DNA of 20,144 bases from a virus, in the IMG/VR virus record IMGVR_UViG_3300028557_002461, positions 1-20,144 of that record. One strand, 5' to 3'. Shown here one piece after another: positions 1 through 8,042 of this stretch. Below the pieces are notes generated by a model. It made no database searches and was not told where the DNA came from. It was given only the letters and a program-made list of their open reading frames with translations. The first letter of the stretch is position 1, and the number at the start of each line of letters is the position of its first letter. Made by a program: the position numbers and the translations under genes.

Positions 1-393
1 TGGAGTTGAAGCAGAAATGTACGCAGGAGATCCTTGACCAGTGCATGTCAGACTACCATTACCAGGACCTGTTGCACCTCTATCAAAAGCAATTGCCATG
101 GTATTACCAGCTGGTATATTAGGCCATCTGTAACTGCCCCTGAATTCTCTCATGGCGGTATATCTATAAGAGCCTCCTGGTCCAGTTGGGGCCCATACAT
201 CGTTCTTCTGTATTTGCCCTGGCATACAAACACCATAAGTCAAGAGATCGTTCATATAATTTTTCTCTCTTGCGTCTAATGATGTATTAGGGGTATTAGC
301 TGCCAATGTCATTAATGAATTAATTCCTCTGGATGCTCCAGCAGTATCACCTATGCTAACTGCCCCTGTCGTTGGTATGCCACTACTTGCCAT
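1..393 (-). CDS. Partial virion adhesin-like protein (N-terminal 131 residues)
   Basis: The reading frame starts at ATG 393 on the minus strand and runs open off the window edge, so only the first 131 residues are visible. It begins MASSGIPTTGAVSIG and is rich in Gly, Ser, Thr and Asn, with no signal peptide or membrane segment. This composition is typical of beta-rich phage structural proteins. It follows the S74 fibre gene with one base between them, so it is the downstream member of the same minus-strand late operon. No catalytic motif is visible. Tail or fibre component is inferred from position and composition; I do not recognise a named family. Confidence 0.7.
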   Translation of the reverse strand, partial: MASSGIPTTGAVSIGDTAGASRGINSLMTLAANTPNTSLDAREKNYMNDLLTYGVCMPGQIQKNDVWAPTGPGGSYRYTAMREFRGSYRWPNIPAGNTMAIAFDRGATGPGNGSLTCTGQGSPAYISASTP

Positions 394-394
394 A

Positions 395-2380
395 TTATTT
401 CTTATTATTTAATTGTTTTATAGCTTCAATCAAGAGAGGTATAATTTTTTCATATCTTACTGCCTTGTAACCATCGTCTCTTGTAACCACTATTTCAGGC
501 ATTATGGCTTCAACTTCTTGAGCTATGACACCATAATCTCTGCCAGTGTAACCAGATTTGTCATTCCAATCAAATAATACACCAGATATTTTTTCTAATT
601 TCTCTAATGCATTATCAATGGGCTTGATGTTGTCTTTTAATCTTTTGTCAGAACTAGAGAAGGCAACAACATCTGCACCCACATACAGATTCTTTTTAAT
701 AAAGGCACCCCCTGAAGTTGTTATTGAACCAACATTATCTGTGCCGTTTGCATCTGCTACATTTTGAGTATGAAAATATCCATTTGTATCAATATGACCA
801 TTCTGGTCTATGTCGAAATCACCAGATGATACAATAAAATCACCACTGCCATTGCAAATTATTGACACATTGCCATTGTTTGTGGTGGTGAGACTGTGAT
901 CAGTACCTGTGGCTCTGAAGAACCCTGTCAGAGTGGTGTCTCCCACAATGTAATTGTTGGTGGCAGTAATGGTGTTGCTGGCAGATTTGATGGTGTTTGC
1001 CACAGCAGATTTGATGGCAATGCTTTGAGAAGAGCTTTCTATTCTAACACCTTGTGCGCCTGAAAGATCCAACACATTAGTTACATCTATGCCGAAGTTA
1101 CCTACTCCTATGCCACCATTATTCACATTGGGATGGGTCTTGAAAACAGCATCACCAAAAGCCACAATGCTGTAGTTGGGAAAACCAGATTCAATATTAT
1201 ATGCTTCTGGTGCATTTATTGCCAAGAACTGACGCTCTTTCAGCTGCAACACAGGTCTTCTAGTACTCCCAGGAAGGTACTTTAAATCATCAGTGAACAA
1301 TCCAATGGTTTGATTGTTTGAATCACTTGTTTGAAATTGACCCACAAACAGTGCAGGAGAATTAAAATCCCTATTGATGACGCTCAATGCACTGGTGGTT
1401 GTGACAATTGTGTCCAGATAAACTGTGTCTCCTAATACTGAAAGATTGCCCATGATGGTGACATCAGCTGCTACATCAAAGTACACATCATCCCGGAACA
1501 AGGTTTTGCCAGTGAAGTCAAAATTTGGATTGGACATGCTGCCTGTGTTGGGAGCAGAAGAAAATACTATGTTGAATGTGTTGCCAGAACCAGCAGATTG
1601 TCTTATTGACAGAGCATCTTTTTTCTGCACTGAGAAGTTCAAAGATTTATCTGCTATGATATCAAAACCGCCACTTATGGATTCCATTGTGGAGAAAGAA
1701 CTCTTCAGAGGATTCTCTGCATAAAACTTTATTTGCCTTGGAGCACCTTGATGTGTGTTCAAGAACAATGAATTGTGCACATTCAATGTGGCACTCAAGT
1801 TGTTTGTTACTGTTTTCTGATTGATATTGCCCAGATAAAAACTGCAATCATGGCTGGGTTCATCACCATAGGCACACAGAGATATGTAACGGGCATCAAA
1901 ATCCAATCTATTGTATTGTTTAGTGATGGAGCGCAAAGTGTTTGGATTGGTGTCTGTGTATAGAATAGTGAACCCACTGTTGGGAAAAGAGTCATCACCA
2001 GCAAATTCTTTGGCCAGTCTCCATTTGCCCAATGGTCCTTTTTCCAAAGATCCCACATATGGTTTGGGATGCACATCCAACCATGGGTCACCAAGTGTGG
2101 TGCCAGGTGAATATGAATACAGAGTGTTGTCTGTGGTTTGATACACATAATCACCCACTTGTGAGATGGAATTGTATCCTAATTTATCACCAGCCAATCC
2201 TAGAAATTTGTTGCCAGCCACAATGCCGCCAGTGGTAATGCCATCACCTATGAACACTCTCTGTGTATCCACACAATATCCTAATTCACCCTCTGTGAGG
2301 GTGGTCAACTGACGTTCAGAATCTGTGCCTCTTCGTACCAGAATCTTGACAACTGTGTCTGATGAGATTTCTATGGCCAT
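395..2380 (-). CDS. Tail fibre/spike with C-terminal S74 intramolecular chaperone
   Basis: A 661-aa probable receptor-binding fibre. Residues about 10-52 carry a head motif (RRGTDSERQ, then GELGY and IGDGITTGG) of the kind found at the N-terminus of phage tropism or fibre proteins. The middle is beta-rich with a stretch near NLSVLGDTVYLDT, a style common in T4-like marine phage fibres. The last 85 residues match the S74 intramolecular chaperone of endosialidases: SDKRLKDNI starts at Ser577, followed by DYGVIAQEVEAIMPE and a helical tail. In that family Ser and the Lys five residues later drive self-cleavage after trimer folding; both are present here (Ser577, Lys582). The gene lies one base after the stop of the paralogous short fibre gene. 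The receptor cannot be told from sequence. Confidence 0.88.
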   Translation of the reverse strand: MAIEISSDTVVKILVRRGTDSERQLTTLTEGELGYCVDTQRVFIGDGITTGGIVAGNKFLGLAGDKLGYNSISQVGDYVYQTTDNTLYSYSPGTTLGDPWLDVHPKPYVGSLEKGPLGKWRLAKEFAGDDSFPNSGFTILYTDTNPNTLRSITKQYNRLDFDARYISLCAYGDEPSHDCSFYLGNINQKTVTNNLSATLNVHNSLFLNTHQGAPRQIKFYAENPLKSSFSTMESISGGFDIIADKSLNFSVQKKDALSIRQSAGSGNTFNIVFSSAPNTGSMSNPNFDFTGKTLFRDDVYFDVAADVTIMGNLSVLGDTVYLDTIVTTTSALSVINRDFNSPALFVGQFQTSDSNNQTIGLFTDDLKYLPGSTRRPVLQLKERQFLAINAPEAYNIESGFPNYSIVAFGDAVFKTHPNVNNGGIGVGNFGIDVTNVLDLSGAQGVRIESSSQSIAIKSAVANTIKSASNTITATNNYIVGDTTLTGFFRATGTDHSLTTTNNGNVSIICNGSGDFIVSSGDFDIDQNGHIDTNGYFHTQNVADANGTDNVGSITTSGGAFIKKNLYVGADVVAFSSSDKRLKDNIKPIDNALEKLEKISGVLFDWNDKSGYTGRDYGVIAQEVEAIMPEIVVTRDDGYKAVRYEKIIPLLIEAIKQLNNKK

Positions 2381-2381
2381 A

Positions 2382-3074
2382 TTATGTGGTCATCCTCACA
2401 TATCCTGAACCATCCACCCACAACAGACCTGTGTCTGTGCCCACTAATCCAGGTGATGTTCTGTATGATACTAGTTTGAGTGCACTGGCATTTAACGATT
2501 GAGAGATGCTGTCAATGGAACCCAGCTTGATGCCACTTTGTATCACACTGAGCTGTCCACTGCCATTGACTGTGATGGAGGAGCTATCATATTTCACGCG
2601 AATTGCACCACCTGATGGTTTACTCAATCCTTCAGAGGACAATATCACATCACTGCCTAACTTTATAGCTGTGATGCTTGCATCTTTCACACGTATTTTG
2701 CCACTGGTATTGTATTCAATGGAACTGTCATCTGTTCTTGTTCCTATGAATTGATAAGCTGAAGGTTCATTGTAGTTTGGGAAAAAATTGGAATCGAGTC
2801 CAGTGAGGCAATACAATTTGGTATCTAACGGATTAAAGACTATGTCTCCCACTTGTGCAGTCTTGAGAGGCAATGCATTGGCAGGTGTAAAATCACCCAC
2901 ATACAATTTCATGCCTGCAGGATTGCCTCCCAGTGTGCTGCCATCCCCTATGAAGAGTCTTCTGGAATCCGTGTCAGTTGTGTATCCCAATTCTCCTATG
3001 TCCAATATGACTTGCTTGCGTTCTGTGTCCGCTCCTCTTCTTATCTTTATTTTGACTATGGAGACAGTTGCCAT
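2382..3074 (-). CDS. Short fibre-head paralogue, structural protein
   Basis: A 230-aa protein whose first 50 residues repeat the head motif of the next gene: IKIRRGADTERKQ, GELGYTTDTD, LFIGDGSTLGG. It lacks a chaperone domain and ends in a beta-rich region of short repeated strands (IEYNTSGKIRVKD, ITVNGSGQLSV). The shared N-terminus suggests both proteins attach to the same virion site or co-assemble. The next gene starts one base after this stop codon. A late promoter motif CATAAATA lies 8 nt upstream of the ATG, supporting this start. Function as a fibre connector or short fibre is inferred. Confidence 0.75.
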   Translation of the reverse strand: MATVSIVKIKIRRGADTERKQVILDIGELGYTTDTDSRRLFIGDGSTLGGNPAGMKLYVGDFTPANALPLKTAQVGDIVFNPLDTKLYCLTGLDSNFFPNYNEPSAYQFIGTRTDDSSIEYNTSGKIRVKDASITAIKLGSDVILSSEGLSKPSGGAIRVKYDSSSITVNGSGQLSVIQSGIKLGSIDSISQSLNASALKLVSYRTSPGLVGTDTGLLWVDGSGYVRMTT

Positions 3075-3082
3075 GACTTTAG

Positions 3083-3090
3083 TATTTATG
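3083..3090 (-). promoter_or_regulatory. Late-type promoter motif CATAAATA
   Basis: CATAAATA on the minus strand, 8 nt before ATG 3074, continuing as ACT in the T4 late style. Confidence 0.55.
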
Positions 3091-3112
3091 TTTCAAGCTT
3101 AAATTTACACTG

Positions 3113-3340
3113 TTATACAACAATTTCGAATGCTTTAGTTGCAACTATCTGATATGACAGTTCATAATCCAATGTGCAGAAGCTGGATGCCAGAGGTTCA
3201 TGAGGCACATATGCTTGCCCAGGATTGCTTGGATCTATGAGAAAAATTATTTCCAATGAATCATCGTAATCACTCAATTGTGCAGAAATAGTGCTTGGAT
3301 AAACTAAGTCTGACTTTCCCTCAGGTACAGGAATAACCAT
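3113..3340 (-). CDS. Hypothetical 75-aa protein in the virion operon
   Basis: A small acidic protein starting MVIPVPEGKSDLVYP. It begins 2 nt after the stop of the 214-aa stalk gene, so it is probably translated from the same late transcript. There is no membrane segment and no recognisable motif. The same-strand placement between two structural genes suggests a small virion or assembly protein, but this rests on position only. The opposite-strand frame over this span is shorter and has no start signal. Confidence 0.6.
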   Translation of the reverse strand: MVIPVPEGKSDLVYPSTISAQLSDYDDSLEIIFLIDPSNPGQAYVPHEPLASSFCTLDYELSYQIVATKAFEIVV

Positions 3341-3342
3341 GA

Positions 3343-3987
3343 TTATTCACCAGGCTGTCTGGGATAGGCAGAAGTGTAGAAGCTGAATGTGGCACTGTTA
3401 GAAAACACTTGGTAGAACTTTTTGGAAGGTGTGGGTCCAAAGGGCACTTGATATGCAAATGGATCATTGGATCTGCTTGAGTTGAATCTGATAATGGCTC
3501 TCATGACGTTATCCACTCTAATAAACATCGTATTGTTTTCTACAACACTTGCTTCAATTCTATCAAAGTAAAGATATGATGCATCATCCATGCCATACAT
3601 GACCTGCACGCCATTCTGTTGAAACAGTGGGAATGTAGGCGTTATAGGTCCTAAAATATTTGCTACCCATGTGTCTTGTGGAGCCAATGTCCATGTGGGG
3701 GTTACTGTGGGCGTCATGGTGGGTGTGTATGTGGGTGTCACAGTGGGTGTGTATGTGGGTGTCACAGTGGGTGTTTCGGTGGTGGTGGGAGTAAAAGTGG
3801 GTGTCACTGATGGTGTTAAGGTGGGTGTCACAGTGGGTGTTGCTGTCACAGAAGGTGTGGGAGGGAAATTGCCTCTGCCAACTGATGCGCCTGCTCCTGC
3901 AGCAACTTTGGATTGAATTGATGCTACTCGCAATAAACTGCTACTTTTCAAGCGCTGTAAATTCCTAAAATCAGGAGGTGTTGCCAT
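3343..3987 (-). CDS. Pro/Thr-stalk virion protein, 214 aa
   Basis: Three parts are visible. Residues 1-41 form a short helical head with DFRNLQRLKSSSLLR, which resembles the head of the 731-aa protease (SFQDLNRARVRAASNL). Residues 42-101 are an almost pure Pro/Thr stalk (repeats of TPTVTPT). Residues 102-214 form a compact, probably beta-rich tip domain that I do not recognise. The architecture of anchor, extended stalk and tip fits a virion surface decoration or adhesin. A perfect T4-type late promoter TATAAATA lies 5 nt upstream of the ATG and decides the start. The stalk is a low-complexity DNA repeat that may vary between relatives. Confidence 0.75.
   Translation of the reverse strand: MATPPDFRNLQRLKSSSLLRVASIQSKVAAGAGASVGRGNFPPTPSVTATPTVTPTLTPSVTPTFTPTTTETPTVTPTYTPTVTPTYTPTMTPTVTPTWTLAPQDTWVANILGPITPTFPLFQQNGVQVMYGMDDASYLYFDRIEASVVENNTMFIRVDNVMRAIIRFNSSRSNDPFAYQVPFGPTPSKKFYQVFSNSATFSFYTSAYPRQPGE
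3685..3864. repeat. Low-complexity Pro/Thr codon repeat (214-aa protein)
   Basis: A degenerate GTGGGTGT-type repeat on the plus strand encodes the stalk on the minus strand. It is a candidate site for slippage or recombination with the longer tract at 4418-5500. Confidence 0.85.
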
Positions 3988-3992
3988 ACTAA

Positions 3993-4000
3993 TATTTATA
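3993..4000 (-). promoter_or_regulatory. Perfect T4-type late promoter TATAAATA
   Basis: TATAAATA on the minus strand, exactly 5 nt before ATG 3987. Confidence 0.75.
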
Positions 4001-4036
4001 TTACGCTACTCATTTTTTACTGATTTTTTTACAATC

Positions 4037-5590
4037 TTATCCAATATACAGTGCATCTCTGGGCATCACAATGGTGTTTACAGCTATCAGAGGTGTAGGG
4101 ATTTGGAATATGTAAATTTTGTTGTCATATGCATACCTTATGCCCACATACTTGTTTTCTTGAATGCTTTTTGGCAAGCCGCTTAGGAATATAAAATTCC
4201 ATGCTGAAATATAGTTGGATGTGGTGGTGCGAGTGCCCCCAGTGAGATACACAGTGTAAGAGTATGGAGTACCTTGAAATCCGCTATTATCCTCTGCTCC
4301 AATGGCTTGGAAGTAAGCTGAAACACCGGTATAGTTGTTTTGCACTTGCATGCTGTACCACAAGTCGTTGGGTGTTGCAGTTCCAGAAGCCACATAAGTT
4401 CCATCCCAAACAATATTGCGTGTGGTTGTCACAGTGGGTGTGACAGTTGGTGACAGAGTTATGGTGGGTGTGATGGTAGGAGAAAGGGTGATGGAAGGTG
4501 TGACAGGGGGGGTCTGAGTGGGCGTTTCAGTTGTAGTGGGCGTGGGTGTGATCATTTCAGTGCGTGTGGGTGTCACAGTGGGTGTTTCAGTGGGTGTTTC
4601 TGTAGGTGTTTCTGTTGGTGTGAGCGTCACAGATGGAGTCAAGGTGGGCGTTTCAGTGGGCGTTTCAGTGGGGGTGGGGGTGATCAGTTCAGTGCGTGTG
4701 GGCGTCACAGTGGGTGTTTCAGTTGGAGTCACAGTTGGAGTGCTTGTGAGCGTTTCTGTGGGGGTGGGTGTGGGGCCCATAGTGCGTGTGGGTGTCACAG
4801 TGGGTGTTTCAGTTGGAGTCAAAGTGATGGTTTCTGTTACAGTTGGTGTGATAGTTGGTGTCACTGTGACTGTGGGTGTGACTGTGGGTGTAGTAGTAGG
4901 AGTCTCTGTGGGTGTCTCAGTTGGAGTTACAGAAGTGGTTATAGTTGGCGAGACTGTGGTTGTCACTGTGACTGTGGGTGTCATGGTGGGTGTGGTAGTC
5001 ACAGTTTCTGTGGGTGTGGATGTTATTGTTACAGTTGGGGTTTGAGTGGGTGTTTCAGTGGGTGTTTCAGTTATAGTAGGTGTACATGTAGTTGTCACTG
5101 TGACTGTGGGTGTCATGGTGGGTGTGGTAGTCACAGTTTCTGTGGGTGTGGGAGTTGTGGTGGGTGTCTCTGTGACAGTGGGAGTCTGTGTCGGAGTTAT
5201 GGACACTGTCAATGTGAGTGTGGGTGTTGCTGTGTTTGTGTTGGTGACAGTGGGTGTGTGGGTGGGGGTCACAGTGATGGTGTTGGTGACTGTGGGTGTG
5301 AGAGTGGGCGTCTTGGTGAATGTGGGTGTCAAGGTACTGGTGGGTGTCATGGTGGGAGTAGGTGTAATTGATGTCTTGGTGGGTGTGATGGTGTTTGTAG
5401 GCGTGGGTGTATTGGTGCATGTGACTGTAGTGGTGGGTGTGGGAGTGAGAGAATAAGTGGGTGTGACTGTGGGAGTCACAGTGGGCGTGGGTGTAGGAGA
5501 AGGCAGTATGGGTGTCAAGGGCAGCATGCCGATGCCTCTTTTGACCACAAGAGCATCATTCTGCATAACACGGAATACTACATTAGACAT
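4037..5590 (-). CDS. Long Pro/Thr-stalk virion protein, 517 aa
   Basis: The start is ATG 5590 rather than an alternative codon six bases upstream, because a late promoter motif GATAAATA ends 7 nt before it. Residues 1-30 form a short head (MSNVVFRVMQNDALVVKRG). Residues 31-391 are a roughly 360-residue stalk made of TPT, TVTPT and TETPT units. Residues 392-517 form an unrecognised tip domain with many aromatic residues (DLWYSMQVQNNYTG). Such stalks are expected to be stiff, extended and rich in possible O-glycosylation sites. It is the first gene of the minus-strand virion operon. Adhesin or capsid/tail decoration is the likely role. No enzyme motif is visible in the tip. Confidence 0.75.
   Translation of the reverse strand: MSNVVFRVMQNDALVVKRGIGMLPLTPILPSPTPTPTVTPTVTPTYSLTPTPTTTVTCTNTPTPTNTITPTKTSITPTPTMTPTSTLTPTFTKTPTLTPTVTNTITVTPTHTPTVTNTNTATPTLTLTVSITPTQTPTVTETPTTTPTPTETVTTTPTMTPTVTVTTTCTPTITETPTETPTQTPTVTITSTPTETVTTTPTMTPTVTVTTTVSPTITTSVTPTETPTETPTTTPTVTPTVTVTPTITPTVTETITLTPTETPTVTPTRTMGPTPTPTETLTSTPTVTPTETPTVTPTRTELITPTPTETPTETPTLTPSVTLTPTETPTETPTETPTVTPTRTEMITPTPTTTETPTQTPPVTPSITLSPTITPTITLSPTVTPTVTTTRNIVWDGTYVASGTATPNDLWYSMQVQNNYTGVSAYFQAIGAEDNSGFQGTPYSYTVYLTGGTRTTTSNYISAWNFIFLSGLPKSIQENKYVGIRYAYDNKIYIFQIPTPLIAVNTIVMPRDALYIG
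4418..5500. repeat. Long low-complexity Pro/Thr codon repeat (517-aa protein)
   Basis: About 1.1 kb of degenerate GTGGGTGTCACAGT-type units encode the stalk. Larger sub-repeats recur, such as the segment ending in GTGCGTGTGGGTGTCACAG near 4559, 4690 and 4783, suggesting growth by duplication. The open frames on the plus strand here (Gly/Val repeats) are mirror images, not genes. Confidence 0.88.
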
Positions 5591-5597
5591 TAACAAG

Positions 5598-5605
5598 TAT
5601 TTATC
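5598..5605 (-). promoter_or_regulatory. Late-type promoter motif GATAAATA
   Basis: GATAAATA on the minus strand, 7 nt before ATG 5590; likely start of the virion operon. Confidence 0.6.
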
Positions 5606-5665
5606 ACCAGTTTAGCGATTTACATATTTTAATTGGTATTAAATATATTTTTGATAAGTATTGTT

Positions 5666-5851
5666 ATGATTGATGATACTAATGCATGTTGGATAAAGCC
5701 CAATGCAAATCGCAGTCTTTTGGAGATGATCTTGAATATGGCACTTGCCATACCACTGGTATTTCTTGTGTGTGCATATAAATTGTTAGACATTTCATAT
5801 GAATTACGAAATTCTCTCCGAAAAACAGATAGATATCATAAAACGAGTTGA
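5666..5851 (+). CDS. Possible small membrane protein (weak call)
   Basis: An open frame from ATG 5666 gives 61 residues starting MIDDTNACWIKPN, with one plausible membrane helix (LEMILNMALAIPLVFLVCAYKLL). It overlaps the start of the antitoxin-like gene by 53 nt. No promoter motif or ribosome binding site stands out before it, and the opposite strand is also open here. It may be a real upstream member of the plus-strand group or a chance frame. An upstream TTG at 5633 would extend it. Confidence 0.3.
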   Translation: MIDDTNACWIKPNANRSLLEMILNMALAIPLVFLVCAYKLLDISYELRNSLRKTDRYHKTS

Positions 5852-6005
5852 GCTCATGTTTGAGAATGCTGCTCAAATGGAGACATGGTTTTCTCTTCCC
5901 AATAAACTATTTAGAGGGAAAGCTCCCATGGATTTGTTGCTGGCTGGTAATTTTGATTATTTTGAAAGGCTGCTCAACAAAGAACCTTTGGATTATGTCC
6001 TATAA
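5799..6005 (+). CDS. Orphan MbcA/ParS/Xre-type antitoxin toxin-binding domain
   Basis: A 68-aa protein made almost entirely of a domain resembling the C-terminal toxin-binding region of MbcA/ParS/Xre antitoxins (formerly DUF2384). The matching pattern is a helix with LMFENAAQMETW, then PNKLFRGKAPMDLLLAG (residues 34-50), then a final FERLLN helix. In that family the conserved W, PN and G-x-x-P-x-D/E-L-L segments contact RES-type toxins. The usual N-terminal helix-turn-helix DNA-binding part is absent, and no toxin gene is next to it. It may neutralise or mimic a host antitoxin; this is inference. The fold assignment is from motif reading only. Confidence 0.55.
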   Translation: MNYEILSEKQIDIIKRVELMFENAAQMETWFSLPNKLFRGKAPMDLLLAGNFDYFERLLNKEPLDYVL

Positions 6006-6028
6006 CTCATTGATTACAATTATAATTC

Positions 6029-6036
6029 CTTAAATA
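6029..6036 (+). promoter_or_regulatory. Late-type promoter motif CTTAAATA
   Basis: CTTAAATA ends exactly 5 nt before GTG 6042 and supports that non-ATG start. Confidence 0.5.
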
Positions 6037-6041
6037 TACAG

Positions 6042-6683
6042 GTGGAAAAGGATCCGTTTTTTAATTTCATTTCAGATCTCTCTGATAAGATACAAATAAG
6101 CAGAGAGCACAAGCAAATCATGGAAAGGGTGAACAGCCCAGAATCCTCTGCAGATGCATCCGAGACATCATTGGACCGAGGCAGAATGAGATTGAGTAGA
6201 AATTTAAATGACACACAGATACCACCACCTTTGATTTATGTAGGACTGAGCGGCATCAATGGATCAGACATGCTGACTCTGTATGGCAATAGTCCAGTGA
6301 GTGCTCATGCTGGATCTTTGTCTGCATTCAATATAGAGTTGTGGTGTGAAAATGGTGACTATAATTTGTTTCCTTCCACAGTTACCAGCATGACTTCTGC
6401 CACTTACAATAGTTTTTTAAACCATATTCAGTACCGGTTGCACAATGGATTTTCCTTGGCTAATACCAGCATGGTTTTTCCTTTATGTGCATTCACTTTA
6501 GGAGCAGGCCAAACAGTGACCCGAAGCATTGGTGGACAATTGACCAAAACATATCGCAAATTATGCACTGCCACAGTGGCACCAACTGCAGCTTGTATTA
6601 TTAGAAATCATAGCACTGCATATTCATATCTGAGTGATTTTGAAGTGCTAATTACAGATTTCTCCTTTAATTATGTGCCTTAA
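6042..6683 (+). CDS. Unknown 213-aa protein with GTG start
   Basis: A 213-aa protein beginning MEKDPFFNFISDLSDKIQ. The start is GTG at 6042, supported by a late promoter motif CTTAAATA at 6029-6036 placed exactly 5 nt before it, as in other genes of the window. Residues 1-50 are charged and helical. The rest is beta-prone, with Ser, Thr and aromatic residues (IPPPLIYVGLSGINGSDML, FNIELWCENGDYNLF). No signal peptide, membrane helix or catalytic motif is visible. Late expression suggests a structural or assembly protein. I do not recognise a family. Confidence 0.7.
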   Translation: MEKDPFFNFISDLSDKIQISREHKQIMERVNSPESSADASETSLDRGRMRLSRNLNDTQIPPPLIYVGLSGINGSDMLTLYGNSPVSAHAGSLSAFNIELWCENGDYNLFPSTVTSMTSATYNSFLNHIQYRLHNGFSLANTSMVFPLCAFTLGAGQTVTRSIGGQLTKTYRKLCTATVAPTAACIIRNHSTAYSYLSDFEVLITDFSFNYVP

Positions 6684-6710
6684 TGTCAATTGATGATTAC
6701 GTCATTTCAG

Positions 6711-6718
6711 AATAAATA
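6711..6718 (+). promoter_or_regulatory. Late-type promoter motif AATAAATA
   Basis: AATAAATACT runs into ATG ATG at 6721; the second ATG is at the usual 5-nt distance. Confidence 0.6.
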
Positions 6719-6720
6719 CT

Positions 6721-7830
6721 ATGATGCAAGTGTTAGATAAACCTAAATATCATACAATTTTTGGCTTTGATACTTCACATAAAATCTCAGCTCAAGCCAT
6801 TGATATCATATATTGGATCATTATTGCAGCTGCATATTGCTTTGCATTTCATGCACTTAGCTTGATTCTTACATCATGGAATTGGTTCCTGGTAGGATTA
6901 ACATCTCTGGGTGTTGTTGGATTGCCTTACTGTGTTAAAATCATACTGTTTGGCAGAGACAAGTTTCCTCGCAAAGCTGCATTGCTTTGTGCATTTCTTA
7001 GCTTGCTTCCCACCATATTTGACTTTGCTGGCTTGTATTCAGAAACTGGATTGCAAGACAGTTTGAAATTGAGCAAAGTAAAAATACTAGAACAGATCAA
7101 TGATTTTGAAGCTAATAGTAAGAAAGCTGCACAAATAGATGCAGATACAATTAAAGAAGAAGAAAGAACTAAAATAGCAGATATAGAGGCTGCAGCTTCT
7201 CGCAAACTAACAGACATTAAGAAAGAAATTAATGAAGCCAATCAAAAGGTAATTGATGAAAAGTCTGGTGTCAAAGCTGATTACTCTACTGGTAAACCTG
7301 GAGATGGCCCTCGTTCCAAAGAATTAGTGGCTGCAGTGAGACGTTTGCAAAGTGAAGCAGACATTGAGCAGAGCAATGCTCGTGACAAGATTGAACGTGA
7401 TGCCAATGTGGTAAAAGATCAGACCAAGGATGCCATGAAGAAGTCAGCAGAAGTGAGCAAGCTCATTGATGAGAAATTTGCAGACATCAAGAAAGAAGTT
7501 AACAAAGCTCATAACTTTAAAGAATTAGAGTTATCTGTTATTAACGCAAACGGGGTATTATCCACAGTGGCTTCCAAAGTTAATGTGGAATTCCGAGCCA
7601 CAGAAATAGCAGGTTCAGACAACATCATCAGACTTTCATTTGGCTCTCTTATGCAGTTGGAAGTGACTGCTCTGGTGTGCTTGTTGTTGGCTTTCTTGAT
7701 GGAGATAGGAGACATTGTCATTGTGTATGTGATTCGTCATGAGAAGGAAAAAAAAGAAGAGCCTCACATAGAGCCAGTTGCAATGCCAGTTAGAGTAGCT
7801 ATGTTTAAGAAGACATATGATGGTTATTGA
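6721..7830 (+). CDS. Membrane protein with four TM helices and long coiled coil
   Basis: A 369-aa protein. Three hydrophobic helices lie near residues 29-51, 56-78 and 86-106. They are followed by a long charged Ala/Lys/Glu coiled coil (about 112-268) and a fourth helix near 312-338, then a basic-acidic tail (RHEKEKKEEPHIEP). The layout resembles DUF4407-type bacterial membrane proteins, but I claim architecture only. The first codons are ATG ATG. A late motif AATAAATA at 6711-6718 lies 2 nt before the first and 5 nt before the second, so translation may begin at 6724. It probably sits in the host inner membrane with the coiled coil on one face. Roles in lysis timing, membrane remodelling or superinfection exclusion are guesses. 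Confidence 0.8.
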   Translation: MMQVLDKPKYHTIFGFDTSHKISAQAIDIIYWIIIAAAYCFAFHALSLILTSWNWFLVGLTSLGVVGLPYCVKIILFGRDKFPRKAALLCAFLSLLPTIFDFAGLYSETGLQDSLKLSKVKILEQINDFEANSKKAAQIDADTIKEEERTKIADIEAAASRKLTDIKKEINEANQKVIDEKSGVKADYSTGKPGDGPRSKELVAAVRRLQSEADIEQSNARDKIERDANVVKDQTKDAMKKSAEVSKLIDEKFADIKKEVNKAHNFKELELSVINANGVLSTVASKVNVEFRATEIAGSDNIIRLSFGSLMQLEVTALVCLLLAFLMEIGDIVIVYVIRHEKEKKEEPHIEPVAMPVRVAMFKKTYDGY

Positions 7831-7838
7831 ACAATAAA

Positions 7839-8042
7839 ATGAATATAATAAACCAAGACAAATTCATGATCAAAATAACACATCCCAAATTGTTGTTGCA
7901 TCGCAAGAGCGATTTTGGTGACACAGAATGTGGGCCATATTTAACAGATGCAGACACAGGCATATACTACAGTCATTATGACTATGGACATGCATTCAAA
8001 CTGCAATTGTTGGGTTTTGGAATTGATATTTGGTGGCTTTAA
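7839..8042 (+). CDS. Small unknown protein, 67 aa
   Basis: ATG 7839 gives MNIINQDKFMIKITHPK; a second in-frame ATG at 7866 is also possible. A TTG further upstream is unlikely because it overlaps the previous stop. The C-terminus is aromatic-rich (YSHYDYGHAFKLQLLGFGIDIWWL). It follows the membrane protein by 8 nt on the same strand, so it is likely co-transcribed. Its stop codon overlaps the stop of the convergent gene in the palindrome TTAA at 8039-8042. No family recognised. Confidence 0.6.
   Translation: MNIINQDKFMIKITHPKLLLHRKSDFGDTECGPYLTDADTGIYYSHYDYGHAFKLQLLGFGIDIWWL

Noticed and set aside
34-279. Plus-strand frame opposite the partial adhesin
   Set aside because: Low-complexity Ser/Thr/Trp mixture lying over a clear minus-strand gene; no start signal.
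4518-5456. Long plus-strand frames made of Gly-Val repeats (also 13374-13985 and 3671-3916)
   Set aside because: They are the reverse complement of the Pro/Thr stalk codons, have no promoter or ribosome binding site and no non-repetitive part.
6927-7241. Minus-strand frame opposite the coiled-coil protein (also 7509-7721)
   Set aside because: Ser/Leu/Ala-rich mirror of the Lys/Glu/Ala helix codons on the plus strand; no promoter.
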